Of a stretch of DNA of 64,000 nucleotides, positions 1 through 9,188 are shown piece after piece. The position numbers were made by a program, and so were the translations under genes. Every line of letters starts with the position of its first letter. Positions within the stretch are counted from its first letter, which is position 1. This DNA comes from Chloroflexota bacterium (lineage in GTDB: Bacteria; Chloroflexota; Anaerolineae; Aggregatilineales; UBA2796). The stretch is taken from assembly GCA_021325095.1 (NCBI GenBank), contig JAJPHV010000131.1, forward strand, positions 62,001 to 126,000, read 5' to 3'. The notes under the pieces are model-generated. The model was given only the letters and a program-made list of their open reading frames with translations, ran no database searches and was not told the DNA's origin.

Positions 1-1828
1 GTGCATAAAGCACCGCGGGCCGGACGAAACGAATGCCTGGTATGGCAATCATGTCAGTCTTGGATCCTGCCGTCTCAGCATTATCGACCTGGCTAATGGG
101 CAACAGCCTATCTGGAGCGAAGATAAAGCTGTCTGCATCGTCTTCAATGGCGAAATTTACAACTTCCTTGACCTGCGGCCACAGTTGGAAGCGAAGGGAC
201 ACCAGTTTCGCACGCATTGTGATACGGAAGTGATTCTGCACGCCTACGAGGAATGGGGAATGGACTGCCTCAAGCGACTTAACGGCATGTTCGCATTTGC
301 GATCTGGGATAGCCGCACAGAGAGCTTGATTCTTGCACGAGACAGAATAGGTGAAAAACCTCTCTATTATTATCACGACGCACAGCAATTCGTGTTTGCT
401 TCCGAGATTAAGGCACTTTTCGCTGTGTCCGAGATTCCCAGGGCGCTCAGTTCCAGAGGTCTTGTGAACTACCTGTCCTTCGGCCATGCCGTGGCCCCTC
501 AGACGATTTACAGCGATATCAAGAAGCTGCTGCCAGGCCACTATATCGTGGTGCGTGACCGACAACTTGAAGTCAAGCAATATTGGGATGTTGGGGACGA
601 ACCACAGGTTGATACGGGGCAGACGCTCACAGAAGCGGAATATGCGCGCTGCATCAGAGAGTTGCTGGAAGACTCCGTCCGCCGTCGCCTGATCGCAGAT
701 GTCCCGGTAGGGGCATTTCTGAGCGGCGGTGTGGATTCAAGCGTCATCGTAGGGTTGATGGCGCGCTATGCAACCGGGCCAGTAAAGACTTTTTCGCTTG
801 GTTTCACCATTGGCGGGGCCTACAACGAACTGCCGGATGCACGGCGAGTAGCCGATCACTTCGGGACGGACCATCACGAACTTCTTGTCCAGCATTCCGA
901 TCTGGTTCGAACGCTGCGCACGCTGGTATATCACTATGACGAGCCGTTTGGCGATGCAGCGGGGTTTCCACTCTACCTACTCAGCCAGTTCACTCGCCAG
1001 CACGTCAAGGTAGTTCTGGCTGGTGACGGTGGCGATGAGCTGTTCGGAGGCTACCGGCGTTATGCCGCTGATCGGTTGGCCGCACCCTATCAGCATCTAC
1101 CTGAAGCAGTGACCCGACACTTGATTCCTTCGATTGCAGATGCGATGCCGCGCCTGAGACGGATCAAGCGGACGGTGAGCGCCCTCCAGATAGTTGACCC
1201 GGCTCGCCGCTACGCTGCCTGGCTGACATACTTCACGCCAGAGATGCAAGCCGAGTTATTTTTGCCCGAGTTGCTCGGCACACTGGCAGGCTATGACCCG
1301 GCGGAGGTTTACTCGACTCGGTATGTTGCTCTCCCGGATGGAACAGCCAATGACCATCTCAATCGCTTGATGTATATTGATTTGAAAACCTGGCTGCCCG
1401 ATACGTATATGGAAAAGGTCGATAAGGTGACGATGGCGTGCAGTTTGGAGGGGAGGCTACCGTTTCTCGATCATCGACTGGTGGAACTGGCCTTCCAGAT
1501 TCCGGGGCGATTAAAGATCAGAGGCCGAACGATGAAAAGAGTTTTCAAAAAGGCCGTTCGGGACCTAGTCCCAAGCGAGGTCTTACGGAAACCCAAACAT
1601 GGCTTCTCCGTGCCGATAGATCATTGGTTTCGGGATGAACTTAAGGCTTTTGCGTTCGAAGTGTTGTTTGATGAACGCACGCGCAGGCGAAATATGCTCA
1701 ACATGACCATGATTGAGCGCCTTTGGAAAGAACATCTCAACGGGCGTCATGTCTGGGATACTCACCTCTGGCTGTTACTGAATTTGGAACTGTGGCAGCG
1801 CATATATTTGGATGGGGAGCCAATATGA
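1..1828 (+). CDS. asnB: Asparagine synthase (glutamine-hydrolysing), 5' end outside window
   Basis: Transfers the amide of glutamine to aspartate with ATP; in polysaccharide loci AsnB-like enzymes can instead amidate sugars or uronic acids. The reading frame is open from base 2, so the gene starts before the window; about 608 residues are visible and only the first dozen or so, including the catalytic Cys, are missing. The N-terminal glutaminase (Ntn) domain shows HRGPDE, RLSIID and NGEIYN; the synthase domain has the pyrophosphate loop LSGGVDSS (about 718-741) and GDGGDELFGGY. It ends three bases before the next small ORF and sits in a glycosyltransferase cluster, which suggests a surface-glycan role. 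The family is certain; the true substrate is not. Confidence 0.93.
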   Translation, partial: CIKHRGPDETNAWYGNHVSLGSCRLSIIDLANGQQPIWSEDKAVCIVFNGEIYNFLDLRPQLEAKGHQFRTHCDTEVILHAYEEWGMDCLKRLNGMFAFAIWDSRTESLILARDRIGEKPLYYYHDAQQFVFASEIKALFAVSEIPRALSSRGLVNYLSFGHAVAPQTIYSDIKKLLPGHYIVVRDRQLEVKQYWDVGDEPQVDTGQTLTEAEYARCIRELLEDSVRRRLIADVPVGAFLSGGVDSSVIVGLMARYATGPVKTFSLGFTIGGAYNELPDARRVADHFGTDHHELLVQHSDLVRTLRTLVYHYDEPFGDAAGFPLYLLSQFTRQHVKVVLAGDGGDELFGGYRRYAADRLAAPYQHLPEAVTRHLIPSIADAMPRLRRIKRTVSALQIVDPARRYAAWLTYFTPEMQAELFLPELLGTLAGYDPAEVYSTRYVALPDGTANDHLNRLMYIDLKTWLPDTYMEKVDKVTMACSLEGRLPFLDHRLVELAFQIPGRLKIRGRTMKRVFKKAVRDLVPSEVLRKPKHGFSVPIDHWFRDELKAFAFEVLFDERTRRRNMLNMTMIERLWKEHLNGRHVWDTHLWLLLNLELWQRIYLDGEPI

Positions 1829-1954
1829 ATGTCTGCGCGGAATCTGGCAAAAGCCAGAGAATACCACGAAAACCTGCTTCGAGAGCGCCGCATTCAGTTC
1901 TATGAATATGTCCGGGATGCGACGGAAGCGTGGTTGAAGGCCACCAGCAGATGA
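1829..1954 (+). CDS. Possible 41-aa coupled small protein
   Basis: A 41-codon frame begins with ATG immediately after the asnB stop, preceded at nine bases by GGGGAG (1814-1819), and ends in an ATGA overlap with the glycosyltransferase start. The product begins MSARNLAKAREYHENLLRER and is rich in Arg, Glu and aromatic residues, probably one helix. Arrangement suggests translational coupling of asnB to the next gene. I recognise no family; it may simply be a leader that reinitiates ribosomes, or a remnant of a longer protein. Confidence 0.35.
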   Translation: MSARNLAKAREYHENLLRERRIQFYEYVRDATEAWLKATSR

Positions 1955-3108
1955 AGATTGCTGTGATTGCCAGTTATGCCCCGTCGCTGGTCATCTTTCG
2001 TGGGCCTCTGCTTTCGGCGATGCTCAATGCGGGACACGACGTGTTGGCGTGCGCGCCGGGGGTGGATGAGGGTGTATGCCAGGCCCTTCTAGCGATGGGT
2101 GTAACGTATCACTCCATCAGCCTTTCGCGGAACGGTGTCAATCCCCTGCACGATGCGAGAACAGTGTTGAGTCTTTACCGCCTGTTTCGCCAGTTTAAGC
2201 CGGACATAGCACTGGGATATACGATCAAACCCGTAATTTATGGTTCCCTGGCGGCTCGCCTGGCGGGCGTTCCGCGCTATTTCTCGATGATCACCGGTTT
2301 GGGATTCGCTTTCGTTGAGCCGGTGAGCGGTGCTGGTGGACGCCTGAAACGCCGGGTGCTCAATGGATTGATCAGGCTGCTGTACCGTCTTGCGCTCCCA
2401 TCGAATACGGCTGTGTTTTTCCAGAACGTCGATGACAGGGCACTTTTTGTCCGGTTGGGATTGGTTACGGGCGAACAAGCGATAGTCGTGAACGGTTCCG
2501 GTGTCGATCTGGATCACTTTGCTGAAACGCCACCGCCAGCGCACGAGTACCCAATGTTCTTGCTGGTTGCACGGCTGCTAAAAGACAAGGGCATCGTCGA
2601 ATATGCAGAAGCGGCAGCGATCTTAAAGAAAAAGTATCCGGGTGCTGTATTTCGTTTATTGGGATGGTTTGATGAAAATAATCCTGCTGGCATTACTCGA
2701 TCTCAGTTGGAGCAATGGCAGCAGGAGGGATACATCGAATATCTCGGTTCGACGGATGATGTGCGCCCATACATGCGAGAAGCGAGTGTGTATGTGTTAC
2801 CCTCCTATCGTGAGGGAACACCACGCACAGTACTCGAAGCGATGGCGACGGGCAGACCAATTGTCACGACGGATACGCCGGGCTGCCGCGAGACAGTCAT
2901 CGACGGGGAAAACGGTTATCTGGTACCCGTCCGGAATGTGTCGGCGCTGGTGAATGCCCTGGAGAAATTCATCTGCCAGCCGGAGTTAATCGCTTCTATG
3001 GGAAAGCGCAGCCGAGAAATCGCTGTGGATAAATACGATGTGCGTAAAGTGAACGCCCAGATCATGAAAACAATGGGATTGAATGTTGATAGGGTATCAC
3101 CGAGTTAA
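1951..3108 (+). CDS. Family 4 (GT-B) glycosyltransferase
   Basis: Retaining GT-B transferase of 385 residues that should add a sugar to a lipid-linked or surface glycan at the inner membrane face. N-terminal domain begins MKIAVIASYAPSLVIFRGPL; the C-terminal Glyco_transf_1 domain has a lysine-containing LLVARLLKDKGIVEY segment and the EX7E-type stretch around SYREGTPRTVLEAMATGRP (about 2808-2866). The N-terminal SYAPSLVIFRGPLLSAM resembles PglA/WbcK-type enzymes that work on undecaprenyl-PP sugars. The ATG at 1951 is preferred to an in-frame GTG at 1930 because it overlaps the small ORF's stop as ATGA. Overlaps the next gene by 26 bases. Confidence 0.88.
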   Translation: MKIAVIASYAPSLVIFRGPLLSAMLNAGHDVLACAPGVDEGVCQALLAMGVTYHSISLSRNGVNPLHDARTVLSLYRLFRQFKPDIALGYTIKPVIYGSLAARLAGVPRYFSMITGLGFAFVEPVSGAGGRLKRRVLNGLIRLLYRLALPSNTAVFFQNVDDRALFVRLGLVTGEQAIVVNGSGVDLDHFAETPPPAHEYPMFLLVARLLKDKGIVEYAEAAAILKKKYPGAVFRLLGWFDENNPAGITRSQLEQWQQEGYIEYLGSTDDVRPYMREASVYVLPSYREGTPRTVLEAMATGRPIVTTDTPGCRETVIDGENGYLVPVRNVSALVNALEKFICQPELIASMGKRSREIAVDKYDVRKVNAQIMKTMGLNVDRVSPS

Positions 3109-3712
3109 ACGCCTATTGGATGTTGCCGGGGCGATGCTAGGACTAGCGATATGTGCGCTTCCGATGCTCCTGATTGCGCTGGCAATACGAATGCGTTTGG
3201 GTTCCCCGGTATTTTATCGCCAGCAGCGGCCCGGACTGCACGGCCAGCCGTTCACCCTGCTCAAGTTCCGCACCATGACCGATGCGCGCGGTGCCGACGG
3301 CCATCTGCTGCCCGACGCCGAGCGCCTGACGCGCCTGGGGCGTTTTCTGCGCCGCACCAGCCTGGACGAACTGCCGGAACTGATCAACGTCCTGCGCGGC
3401 GAGATGAGCCTGGTCGGGCCGCGCCCGCTGCTCACGGAATATTTGCCCTACTATACGGAGCGTGAACATTTGCGGCATTCTGTAAAACCGGGCATTACAG
3501 GTTGGGCACAGATTAATGGTCGCAATTTAGCTCGTTGGGATGAGCGGCTTGCTATGGATGTCTGGTATGTTGAGCACTGCTCACTCCGTTTAGATATTCA
3601 GATAATAATCCGGACAGTCGTTTCCATACTGAAGCGGGAAAACGTCGTCGTTGATCCCCGGAGTCTTATGCCCGATCTCGATCAGGAGCGTATGGCAGGT
3701 AGGAACGCCTGA
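3083..3712 (+). CDS. Initiating sugar transferase (monotopic phosphoglycosyl transferase, PglC/WcaJ C-domain type)
   Basis: Moves a phospho-sugar from a nucleotide-sugar to undecaprenyl phosphate, the first committed step of a repeat-unit glycan. 209 residues, the size of small PglC-like enzymes without extra N-terminal membrane helices. One re-entrant hydrophobic segment (residues about 10-33), then KRLLDV, FYRQQRPG, LKFRTM, the catalytic-region TSLDELPEL, VGPRPL and KPGITGWAQINGR. It overlaps the upstream glycosyltransferase, so the two are translated together. Bases about 3205-3440 are markedly more GC-rich at third positions than the flanks, as if that core had a different origin. Confidence 0.92.
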   Translation: MLIGYHRVKRLLDVAGAMLGLAICALPMLLIALAIRMRLGSPVFYRQQRPGLHGQPFTLLKFRTMTDARGADGHLLPDAERLTRLGRFLRRTSLDELPELINVLRGEMSLVGPRPLLTEYLPYYTEREHLRHSVKPGITGWAQINGRNLARWDERLAMDVWYVEHCSLRLDIQIIIRTVVSILKRENVVVDPRSLMPDLDQERMAGRNA

Positions 3713-3713
3713 G

Positions 3714-4526
3714 ATGCCCGTTTTCCGTCTGGCCTCTGCTCTCGACAGTGATCCAATCGTAGAAATAATCCGGAGCGGTGTTCCAGAGCAGTTGCTACCG
3801 TATACGACGTTCAATTGTGCTGGATACCACAAGTACGTGCTCGATACCATTCATTGCCAGCAAAGTCGGGCAGATAGCGTGTATATAGTCGCAGCGGAAG
3901 GAGAAAAGGTTACAGGATTTGCCGAAATTAGGCGAGATGCTGAGAAGCTATTCCTCAACAATATATATGTTGTGCCTTATGCACAAAGTAAGGGTACGGG
4001 GCGGCTGCTTTTATATGAAGGACTGTGTCAAGTTCGAGATATGAATCAGGGTATCTTGGAACTTGACGTGTTTGCTGACAATCAAAAGGCAAAAGAATGG
4101 TACTTTGCATTGGGGCTGACTCCGATCAGTAATCAACTCTGGGTTGACATTTCCCTCTCGGACCTGCCCTCCGACAAAGTTGACTGGTGGGTGGTGTCCA
4201 GGATGCCACAGGCCAATGCAGTCCATGAAATCTACGGATTCTCCGAGTTCGTTCTTCTCACACCGGCACATAATTACATGATAGGCCGACTGGGCACGAT
4301 GTACTTCCGAAGTACTACATCGGATATTTTGGAAGACTTATCCGCATTAGTAGCGTTGCGTTCGTTGGATAGCCAGCGCAGGCTCTTTTGCGTCGGATCA
4401 CCAGATGGCGTGACAAGATCACGAATTAGGGGCAGCAGGGTTATTGCCAGCAGTATCCGACTTCGAGGTGATTTGGACAGCATCCTGATGCGACTCCGAA
4501 GTCGTATAGATCATAAACATTATTGA
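3714..4526 (+). CDS. GNAT-family N-acetyltransferase with C-terminal extension
   Basis: Predicted acyl-CoA-dependent acetyltransferase of 270 residues. The GNAT core is in the first 150 residues: NNIYVVPYAQSKGTGRLLL contains the acetyl-CoA pyrophosphate-binding Q/RxxGxG motif (QSKGTG), followed by ELDVFADNQKAKEWYFALG, the typical end of the fold. The following ~120 residues are not recognised. The ATG at 3714 lies two bases after the sugar transferase stop, so it belongs to the same operon and may acetylate an amino sugar of the glycan; that target is inference. Base composition is AT-richer than the window average. Confidence 0.75.
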   Translation: MPVFRLASALDSDPIVEIIRSGVPEQLLPYTTFNCAGYHKYVLDTIHCQQSRADSVYIVAAEGEKVTGFAEIRRDAEKLFLNNIYVVPYAQSKGTGRLLLYEGLCQVRDMNQGILELDVFADNQKAKEWYFALGLTPISNQLWVDISLSDLPSDKVDWWVVSRMPQANAVHEIYGFSEFVLLTPAHNYMIGRLGTMYFRSTTSDILEDLSALVALRSLDSQRRLFCVGSPDGVTRSRIRGSRVIASSIRLRGDLDSILMRLRSRIDHKHY

Positions 4527-4590
4527 TGATAACAGCGTGTTTCAATTCATAACCCAGTTCACATACTGGCGTGAGTTATCTTGGAGCACA

Positions 4591-5694
4591 ATGACTGACA
4601 CAGTCGAGATCATCCCTTGTACAGACTCTACACGGTGGAATAGCATCTTGACACGATGCGGCCAATATGATTTCTATCACACAGCGGGCTATCACTATTT
4701 GCATCAACAAATCAGCGGCGATGAGGGAATTCTCATTGTATTCCGAGATGGGGAACATTTCGCTGCTTACCCACTACTCAGGCGATCACTCACCCGACTG
4801 GAAGGCATTGAAGGTCCACTAGTGGACTTTTACGACGCGACATCCGTCTATGGGTATGCTGGCCCTATCACAAATCATGACTGGCGGGACCGACATTTCG
4901 TAGCGAACTTTGGTCATGCCCTAGAAGACGTCCTGCGCGAGTTTCGCGTAGTATCTGTCTTTTCCAGGTTGCATCCCCTCTTAGAAAACGAAGCGGGTCT
5001 GGGAAGCGGCCAGATTGCCGAGATCGGACAGACTGTGTCTATTGACTTAACGGCAACAGAGGACAAACAGTACCGGAATTACCGTGAAAACCACCGTCGT
5101 GACATCAACAAGGCGAAAAAACTGGGAATCATTGCTTACAATGACGAAATGTGGGAACACTATAGTGACTTCTTGAGATTGTATGACGCGACTATGAAAC
5201 GTGTCAAAGCAACTGAAGATTATGCTTTCAGCCGAGAATATTTCGACTCACTTCGTGTTGCGTTGGGTGACTGCTTAAATCTATTTGTGGTCAAGCTAGG
5301 TAGTGGAGTTTTGGCCGCAGGTTTATTCACGAAGGTGGGCGACATCATTCAATATCATTTGGGCGGTTCCGCCTCAGACCGAATGCAATTCGCCGCCAGC
5401 AAATTGCTTATGGATTCAGTGCGATTGTGGGGCAACGCCAGACGTGCGAAAGTATTTCATTTGGGCGGTGGCGTGGGTTCCCGCGAGGACAGCCTGTACC
5501 TGTTCAAGACTGGATTCTCGGATCGGCGACACAAATTCAAGGTCTGGAAACATATTCTTCTTCCTGACTTCTACAGATTGGCAGTAGAACAGAGGCAAGC
5601 CTGGCTGAAAAGTCGAGGATTGTGTCTTCGAGATGATGGTTTCTTCCCGCTATACAGGTCAACTCGGATCGAGCCGATGGCGGGCGGAAGTTGA
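4591..5694 (+). CDS. FemAB/BioF2-like acyltransferase (Acetyltransf_6)
   Basis: A double-GNAT fold protein of 367 residues of the kind found in capsule and exopolysaccharide loci (CelD/BioF2, FemAB-related), which pass an acyl or aminoacyl group to a glycan or lipid-linked precursor. Diagnostic stretches: YRNYRENHRRDINKAKK and YHLGGSASDRMQFAASKL followed by VFHLGGGVGSREDSLYLFK. I take ATG 4591, preceded by GGAG at 4583-4586, rather than an in-frame GTG at 4537. It closes the lower-GC polysaccharide block; the next 194 bases (5695-5888) hold no recognisable gene or signal. Confidence 0.78.
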   Translation: MTDTVEIIPCTDSTRWNSILTRCGQYDFYHTAGYHYLHQQISGDEGILIVFRDGEHFAAYPLLRRSLTRLEGIEGPLVDFYDATSVYGYAGPITNHDWRDRHFVANFGHALEDVLREFRVVSVFSRLHPLLENEAGLGSGQIAEIGQTVSIDLTATEDKQYRNYRENHRRDINKAKKLGIIAYNDEMWEHYSDFLRLYDATMKRVKATEDYAFSREYFDSLRVALGDCLNLFVVKLGSGVLAAGLFTKVGDIIQYHLGGSASDRMQFAASKLLMDSVRLWGNARRAKVFHLGGGVGSREDSLYLFKTGFSDRRHKFKVWKHILLPDFYRLAVEQRQAWLKSRGLCLRDDGFFPLYRSTRIEPMAGGS

Positions 5695-5888
5695 TGAGAT
5701 GTATCGAAAAAGAACCTCTGCGCCCCTCGCTTGACTCACCCGCGTTGTTCCTCGAACCAGGCCGCCGTCCTGTGTTCACACTCCCCCTCGCTTTCCCACC
5801 TGACCGCACTTCAAAACCCTGACCACTCCGATACCCTTGAACCAGTCCCCGGGCCGCCCGATGTCGTCATCGGCGGGCTGGCTACGAT

Positions 5889-6599
5889 TCAGGCTGGTAA
5901 GGTTCTGCGCAGCACCGTGTAGCGGTTGAGGTCGCCCGATTCGCCATCCGCGCGGTAGTCGTCGAGCACGGTCAGGCCCGTCGCGGCGATGAGGGCGGCG
6001 TGTTCGGCGTCGTCAACGTAGTGGCAGTAACGCAGCGCGCGCTGGCCGCCTCGCCAGTCCAGCATAAAGTCGTTCGGCTCGACGGCGAAGCCCTCCGGCC
6101 AGGGCACAATGCGCCGCCGGAAGCGCTCGTACTCGTAGAAGCGCCAGCAGGCAAAGGCCAGCACGCCCCCCGGCCCGACGCACCCCGCCAGCCGCCGCAC
6201 GAAGTCCTGGCGCTGGCGCTGGCCCGGCACATGGTGCAGCACCCCGAAGGCCACCACCAGGTCGAATGAGCCGCTGTCGGGCGGCTGCGCGATCACATCC
6301 CGTTCTTCCAGCACCGCATTAACGCCGGACAGCGCCTGCCGTGCGCGAGCCAGCAATTCCGGGTTGTTGTCCAGGCCCTGATAGCGCAGGGCCGAACGGC
6401 CAAAGCGCTGTGCCAGGAAGCGTCCGAAGCGCCCATTGCCACAGCCCACGTCCAGCACCCGGAGCGGTGCCCGCAGATAGGTCGTCAGCCGCTCCCAGCC
6501 CGGCCAGGCTCGCTGCCGCGACTCGTCAAAGTGCCCGGCGGTGGTGCGGTAAAACGCCCGGTTGATCTCGTTCAGCCGATCCGCTGTCCGTTTATCCAT
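5889..6599 (-). CDS. Class I SAM-dependent methyltransferase (Trm9/ALKBH8-like fold)
   Basis: 236-residue soluble methyltransferase. Motif I is VLDVGCGNGRFGRFLAQRF, motif II-like YQGLDNNPELL and motif IV FDLVVAFGVLHHV. The N-terminus NEINRAFYRTTAGHFDESR with RAWPGWERL is typical of a bacterial group related to eukaryotic tRNA wobble methyltransferases Trm9, so a tRNA substrate is possible but not shown. It is transcribed alone, convergent with the polysaccharide locus and divergent from the binding-protein gene at 6791. Confidence 0.8.
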   Translation of the reverse strand: MDKRTADRLNEINRAFYRTTAGHFDESRQRAWPGWERLTTYLRAPLRVLDVGCGNGRFGRFLAQRFGRSALRYQGLDNNPELLARARQALSGVNAVLEERDVIAQPPDSGSFDLVVAFGVLHHVPGQRQRQDFVRRLAGCVGPGGVLAFACWRFYEYERFRRRIVPWPEGFAVEPNDFMLDWRGGQRALRYCHYVDDAEHAALIAATGLTVLDDYRADGESGDLNRYTVLRRTLPA

Positions 6600-6790
6600 G
6601 CTCAGGATTGTAACGCGAAACCCGGCTCACACCGAGGCGCAACGGCTTTTTTACAGGGATTGGCGTCCGCTGAGAACTTTGTGACTTTTGGCCGGAAGTA
6701 GCGATATAACTTATAGCTTGGGGAGGTGCTTCGCGGGATCCGAGGTCGGTTGTAAGGTTTGCTGATCCGGGTAAACCAGGAGGATGGACG

Positions 6791-8956
6791 ATGTTACGAA
6801 AGCGCTTCGCACTCATCGCAGTTCTGTTGACTGTCGCCCTGTTGGCAACCATGTCGCCCTTCGCTTTAGCCTCAACGCTGCGACAAACCCCACAGATGCT
6901 CAACATCGGCGTGATCGGCCCCATCGACGGGCCTACCGCGCAGGGTGTTTCACTCGCCGTGGAACGTCTGACCGGCAAAGGGCCAATCAGCGGCCCTGGC
7001 GGTGCGGCGTTCAACTTTTCGGTGCTGGCCGCCGACGCCAAGACGGCGGATGATGTGAGTGCGGCCATCACTCAGCTTAAGGGCAGCAATGTCGTCGCCA
7101 TCTTCGGGCCAGACGACGAGCAGTTGGCCGCTGGCAGCAGCGCGGCGCTGGCGGGCGCGGGGGTTCCCGTGTTTGTCGGCGCGACGAGCACAGCGGTCAA
7201 GACGGGTGGGCAGGTCTTCCGAACACGCGCCGCCAGCAACCGGCAGGCGGCAGCGCTGGCCGACGTGATGATCAAAGACCTGGGCAAGAACAAGTTCGCT
7301 ATCTTCCAGGGCAATCCGGGTGTAGCCGGGCCAGTTAGCGAGGTCGTGACCACGCTGACCAGAGCCGGGAAGCCGCCTGCGCCGCCTGTCATCCAGGTCG
7401 AGAACGGTGCAGTGACGGACTCGGCAAAGGTCCTGATGGATAGCCAGCCCGACGCCATTCTCGCTTATGGCGATCCGGCGCAGCTTGCCCAACTCTTCCT
7501 GGCGCTCAAGGCCGCCAACTACGCCGGAACGTTCGCCACACCCGTGACCGACACCCCCGACTTCATCCGCAACATTCCGCCGCAACTGCGTACCGGCCTC
7601 TATGGCGTGACCACCTGGCCTTACTCGTGGAATTCGGCTGACAGTTCGGAGTTTACCCGCGACTACGTAGCAACCTTCGGCGCAGTGCCCACCGCGCTCA
7701 GTGCGGCGGCCTACGATGTGGCCGTCGCGCTCATCCTCGGCATCAAGGATGCTGGTTTTGCGCCCAATGCGCTGCGAACCCGACTGCTGGCCTTCCCCAA
7801 AGCCGACTCGGTGCAGGGCAGCTTCAATCCGAAGCTCGGCAACGGCGAACTGAGCGCATCGACCTACGTGATCGTCACCAACCGCTTTGGTGCGCCGACT
7901 GTGCTGGCCCGTTATGACGAGACCGGGCGACTGCAACTGGTCGAAACGCCGCCTACAGCCACCCCCAAGCCGCCGACGCCCACCCTCGTCCCGACGGAAG
8001 TTCCGGCGGGTATCGGCGGAACTGTCCGGGCCAACGTCAACGTGCGCACCGGTCCCGGCCAGATTTACCCGGTGATCGGCCAGCTGCGGCGCGGTGAACG
8101 GGTCCAGTTTGTCGGGGCCAACACCGATTTCACCTGGTATGTGATCAACTTCCGTGCCCAGCAGGGTTGGGTTTCGGCCAGCTTCTTCACTGACCTCTTC
8201 GGCAACATCCGCGATCTGCCCATCATTGCGCCGCCGCCCACGCCCGTCCCAACGCCAACACCGCCCGCCACGTTCACGCCCAGCCCGCAGCCTTTCGCCG
8301 ATCTGATCATGGTCAGTGCCACCATGAACCCACCCGTGCCGCAGCCGGGCGTGCCACTCACGCTCTCGGTGGTCGTCAAGAACAACGGCAATGCGGATGC
8401 AGGCGAATTCGCTGTCGCCACCAGCTTCAAGCCTGGCGAAGTCTACACAGCAGTGGTGGTGCCGGGCCTGCCGGCGGGCCAGCAGACGCAGGTGAACCTG
8501 ACCAACACGGTCAACGGCACAGGCATCTTCACCATTGCCATCGTGCTTGACCTGAACAATCAGGTGAACGAAGGGCCGAACGGAGAAGCCAACAACAAAC
8601 CGGAGTTCTCGTACCGGGTGGATCGCAACCGCATCGCCCAGGGCAACGTCAACATTCCGCCCGGTAACAGCGTGGACTTCCAGGGTGGGACGCCGGACGT
8701 GAGCTACGACGGAACCAAGCTGGTACCACTCAATGGGGCCAAACTCGGTCTGCTGCCGGGCGTGCAGATGGCGCAAATCTACTGGGACTTCCTCTCGCCG
8801 GACAAGATCAACAACGCTGTGGGCATTGCTCAGGCTGATCTGGTTCCTGGAGCGGTTATCGGCATCTACACCGCCGAGGGCAAGCGCGGCGCACTGCGTG
8901 TCAGTGGTTACGCAGGCACGACGCTGCAACTCGAATACTTCGTGTACGACATGTGA
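6791..8956 (+). CDS. Secreted multidomain receptor: branched-chain-type periplasmic-binding domain + SH3 + CARDB
   Basis: 721 residues, exported: signal peptide MLRKRFALIAVLLTVALLA with cleavage probably near ALA-S. Residues about 36-385 form a type I periplasmic-binding (Leu/Ile/Val-receptor, Peripla_BP_6) domain; then a Pro/Thr linker; a bacterial SH3 domain at about 410-475 (VRANVNVRTGPGQIYPVIGQ, GWVSASF); a second Pro/Thr linker; a CARDB domain at about 505-600 (VVVKNNGNADAGEF); and an unassigned C-terminal domain of about 110 residues. No permease or ATPase genes adjoin it, so it may act as a surface-bound sensor or scavenger rather than a transporter subunit. Start chosen at ATG 6791 behind AGGAGG (6778-6783). 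Confidence 0.85.
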   Translation: MLRKRFALIAVLLTVALLATMSPFALASTLRQTPQMLNIGVIGPIDGPTAQGVSLAVERLTGKGPISGPGGAAFNFSVLAADAKTADDVSAAITQLKGSNVVAIFGPDDEQLAAGSSAALAGAGVPVFVGATSTAVKTGGQVFRTRAASNRQAAALADVMIKDLGKNKFAIFQGNPGVAGPVSEVVTTLTRAGKPPAPPVIQVENGAVTDSAKVLMDSQPDAILAYGDPAQLAQLFLALKAANYAGTFATPVTDTPDFIRNIPPQLRTGLYGVTTWPYSWNSADSSEFTRDYVATFGAVPTALSAAAYDVAVALILGIKDAGFAPNALRTRLLAFPKADSVQGSFNPKLGNGELSASTYVIVTNRFGAPTVLARYDETGRLQLVETPPTATPKPPTPTLVPTEVPAGIGGTVRANVNVRTGPGQIYPVIGQLRRGERVQFVGANTDFTWYVINFRAQQGWVSASFFTDLFGNIRDLPIIAPPPTPVPTPTPPATFTPSPQPFADLIMVSATMNPPVPQPGVPLTLSVVVKNNGNADAGEFAVATSFKPGEVYTAVVVPGLPAGQQTQVNLTNTVNGTGIFTIAIVLDLNNQVNEGPNGEANNKPEFSYRVDRNRIAQGNVNIPPGNSVDFQGGTPDVSYDGTKLVPLNGAKLGLLPGVQMAQIYWDFLSPDKINNAVGIAQADLVPGAVIGIYTAEGKRGALRVSGYAGTTLQLEYFVYDM

Positions 8957-9003
8957 GGATTGGCCTCACCTCCAGCCCCCTCAGCCATCGGATGGAGAGG
9001 GGA
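8957..9003. repeat. Degenerate copy of the GAGAGGGG palindrome family (family A)
   Basis: Directly after the stop codon: a GGCCTCACC start, CCCCCTC arm and TGGAGAGGGG arm. It matches in outline the better copies at 12630, 13105 and 55301. The rest of the gap to 9188 (about 185 bases) shows nothing except GGAAGG at 9175-9180, the ribosome site of the next gene. Confidence 0.6.
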
Positions 9004-9188
9004 GTCGGCGCGGCTCAAAAGTCTCTCCCCGCCCGGCGTCGCCAGGATGCGATCTGGCCCTGGCCGGGCGTTGATCCGTCCGCTGGTGGTATCGATGCAG
9101 CGGCCTGTCTTTACCATGCGCGCAACTTCCTGGGCAGTTGTGCGTAATAGTGGATCGTGAAGGGAAAACGAAAAGGAAGGATAGTGCA

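Noticed and set aside
6950-8929. 659-codon frame on the minus strand
   Set aside because: It lies wholly opposite the clear secreted-receptor gene; composition (His/Arg/Gly-rich) is that of an antisense shadow in GC-rich DNA.
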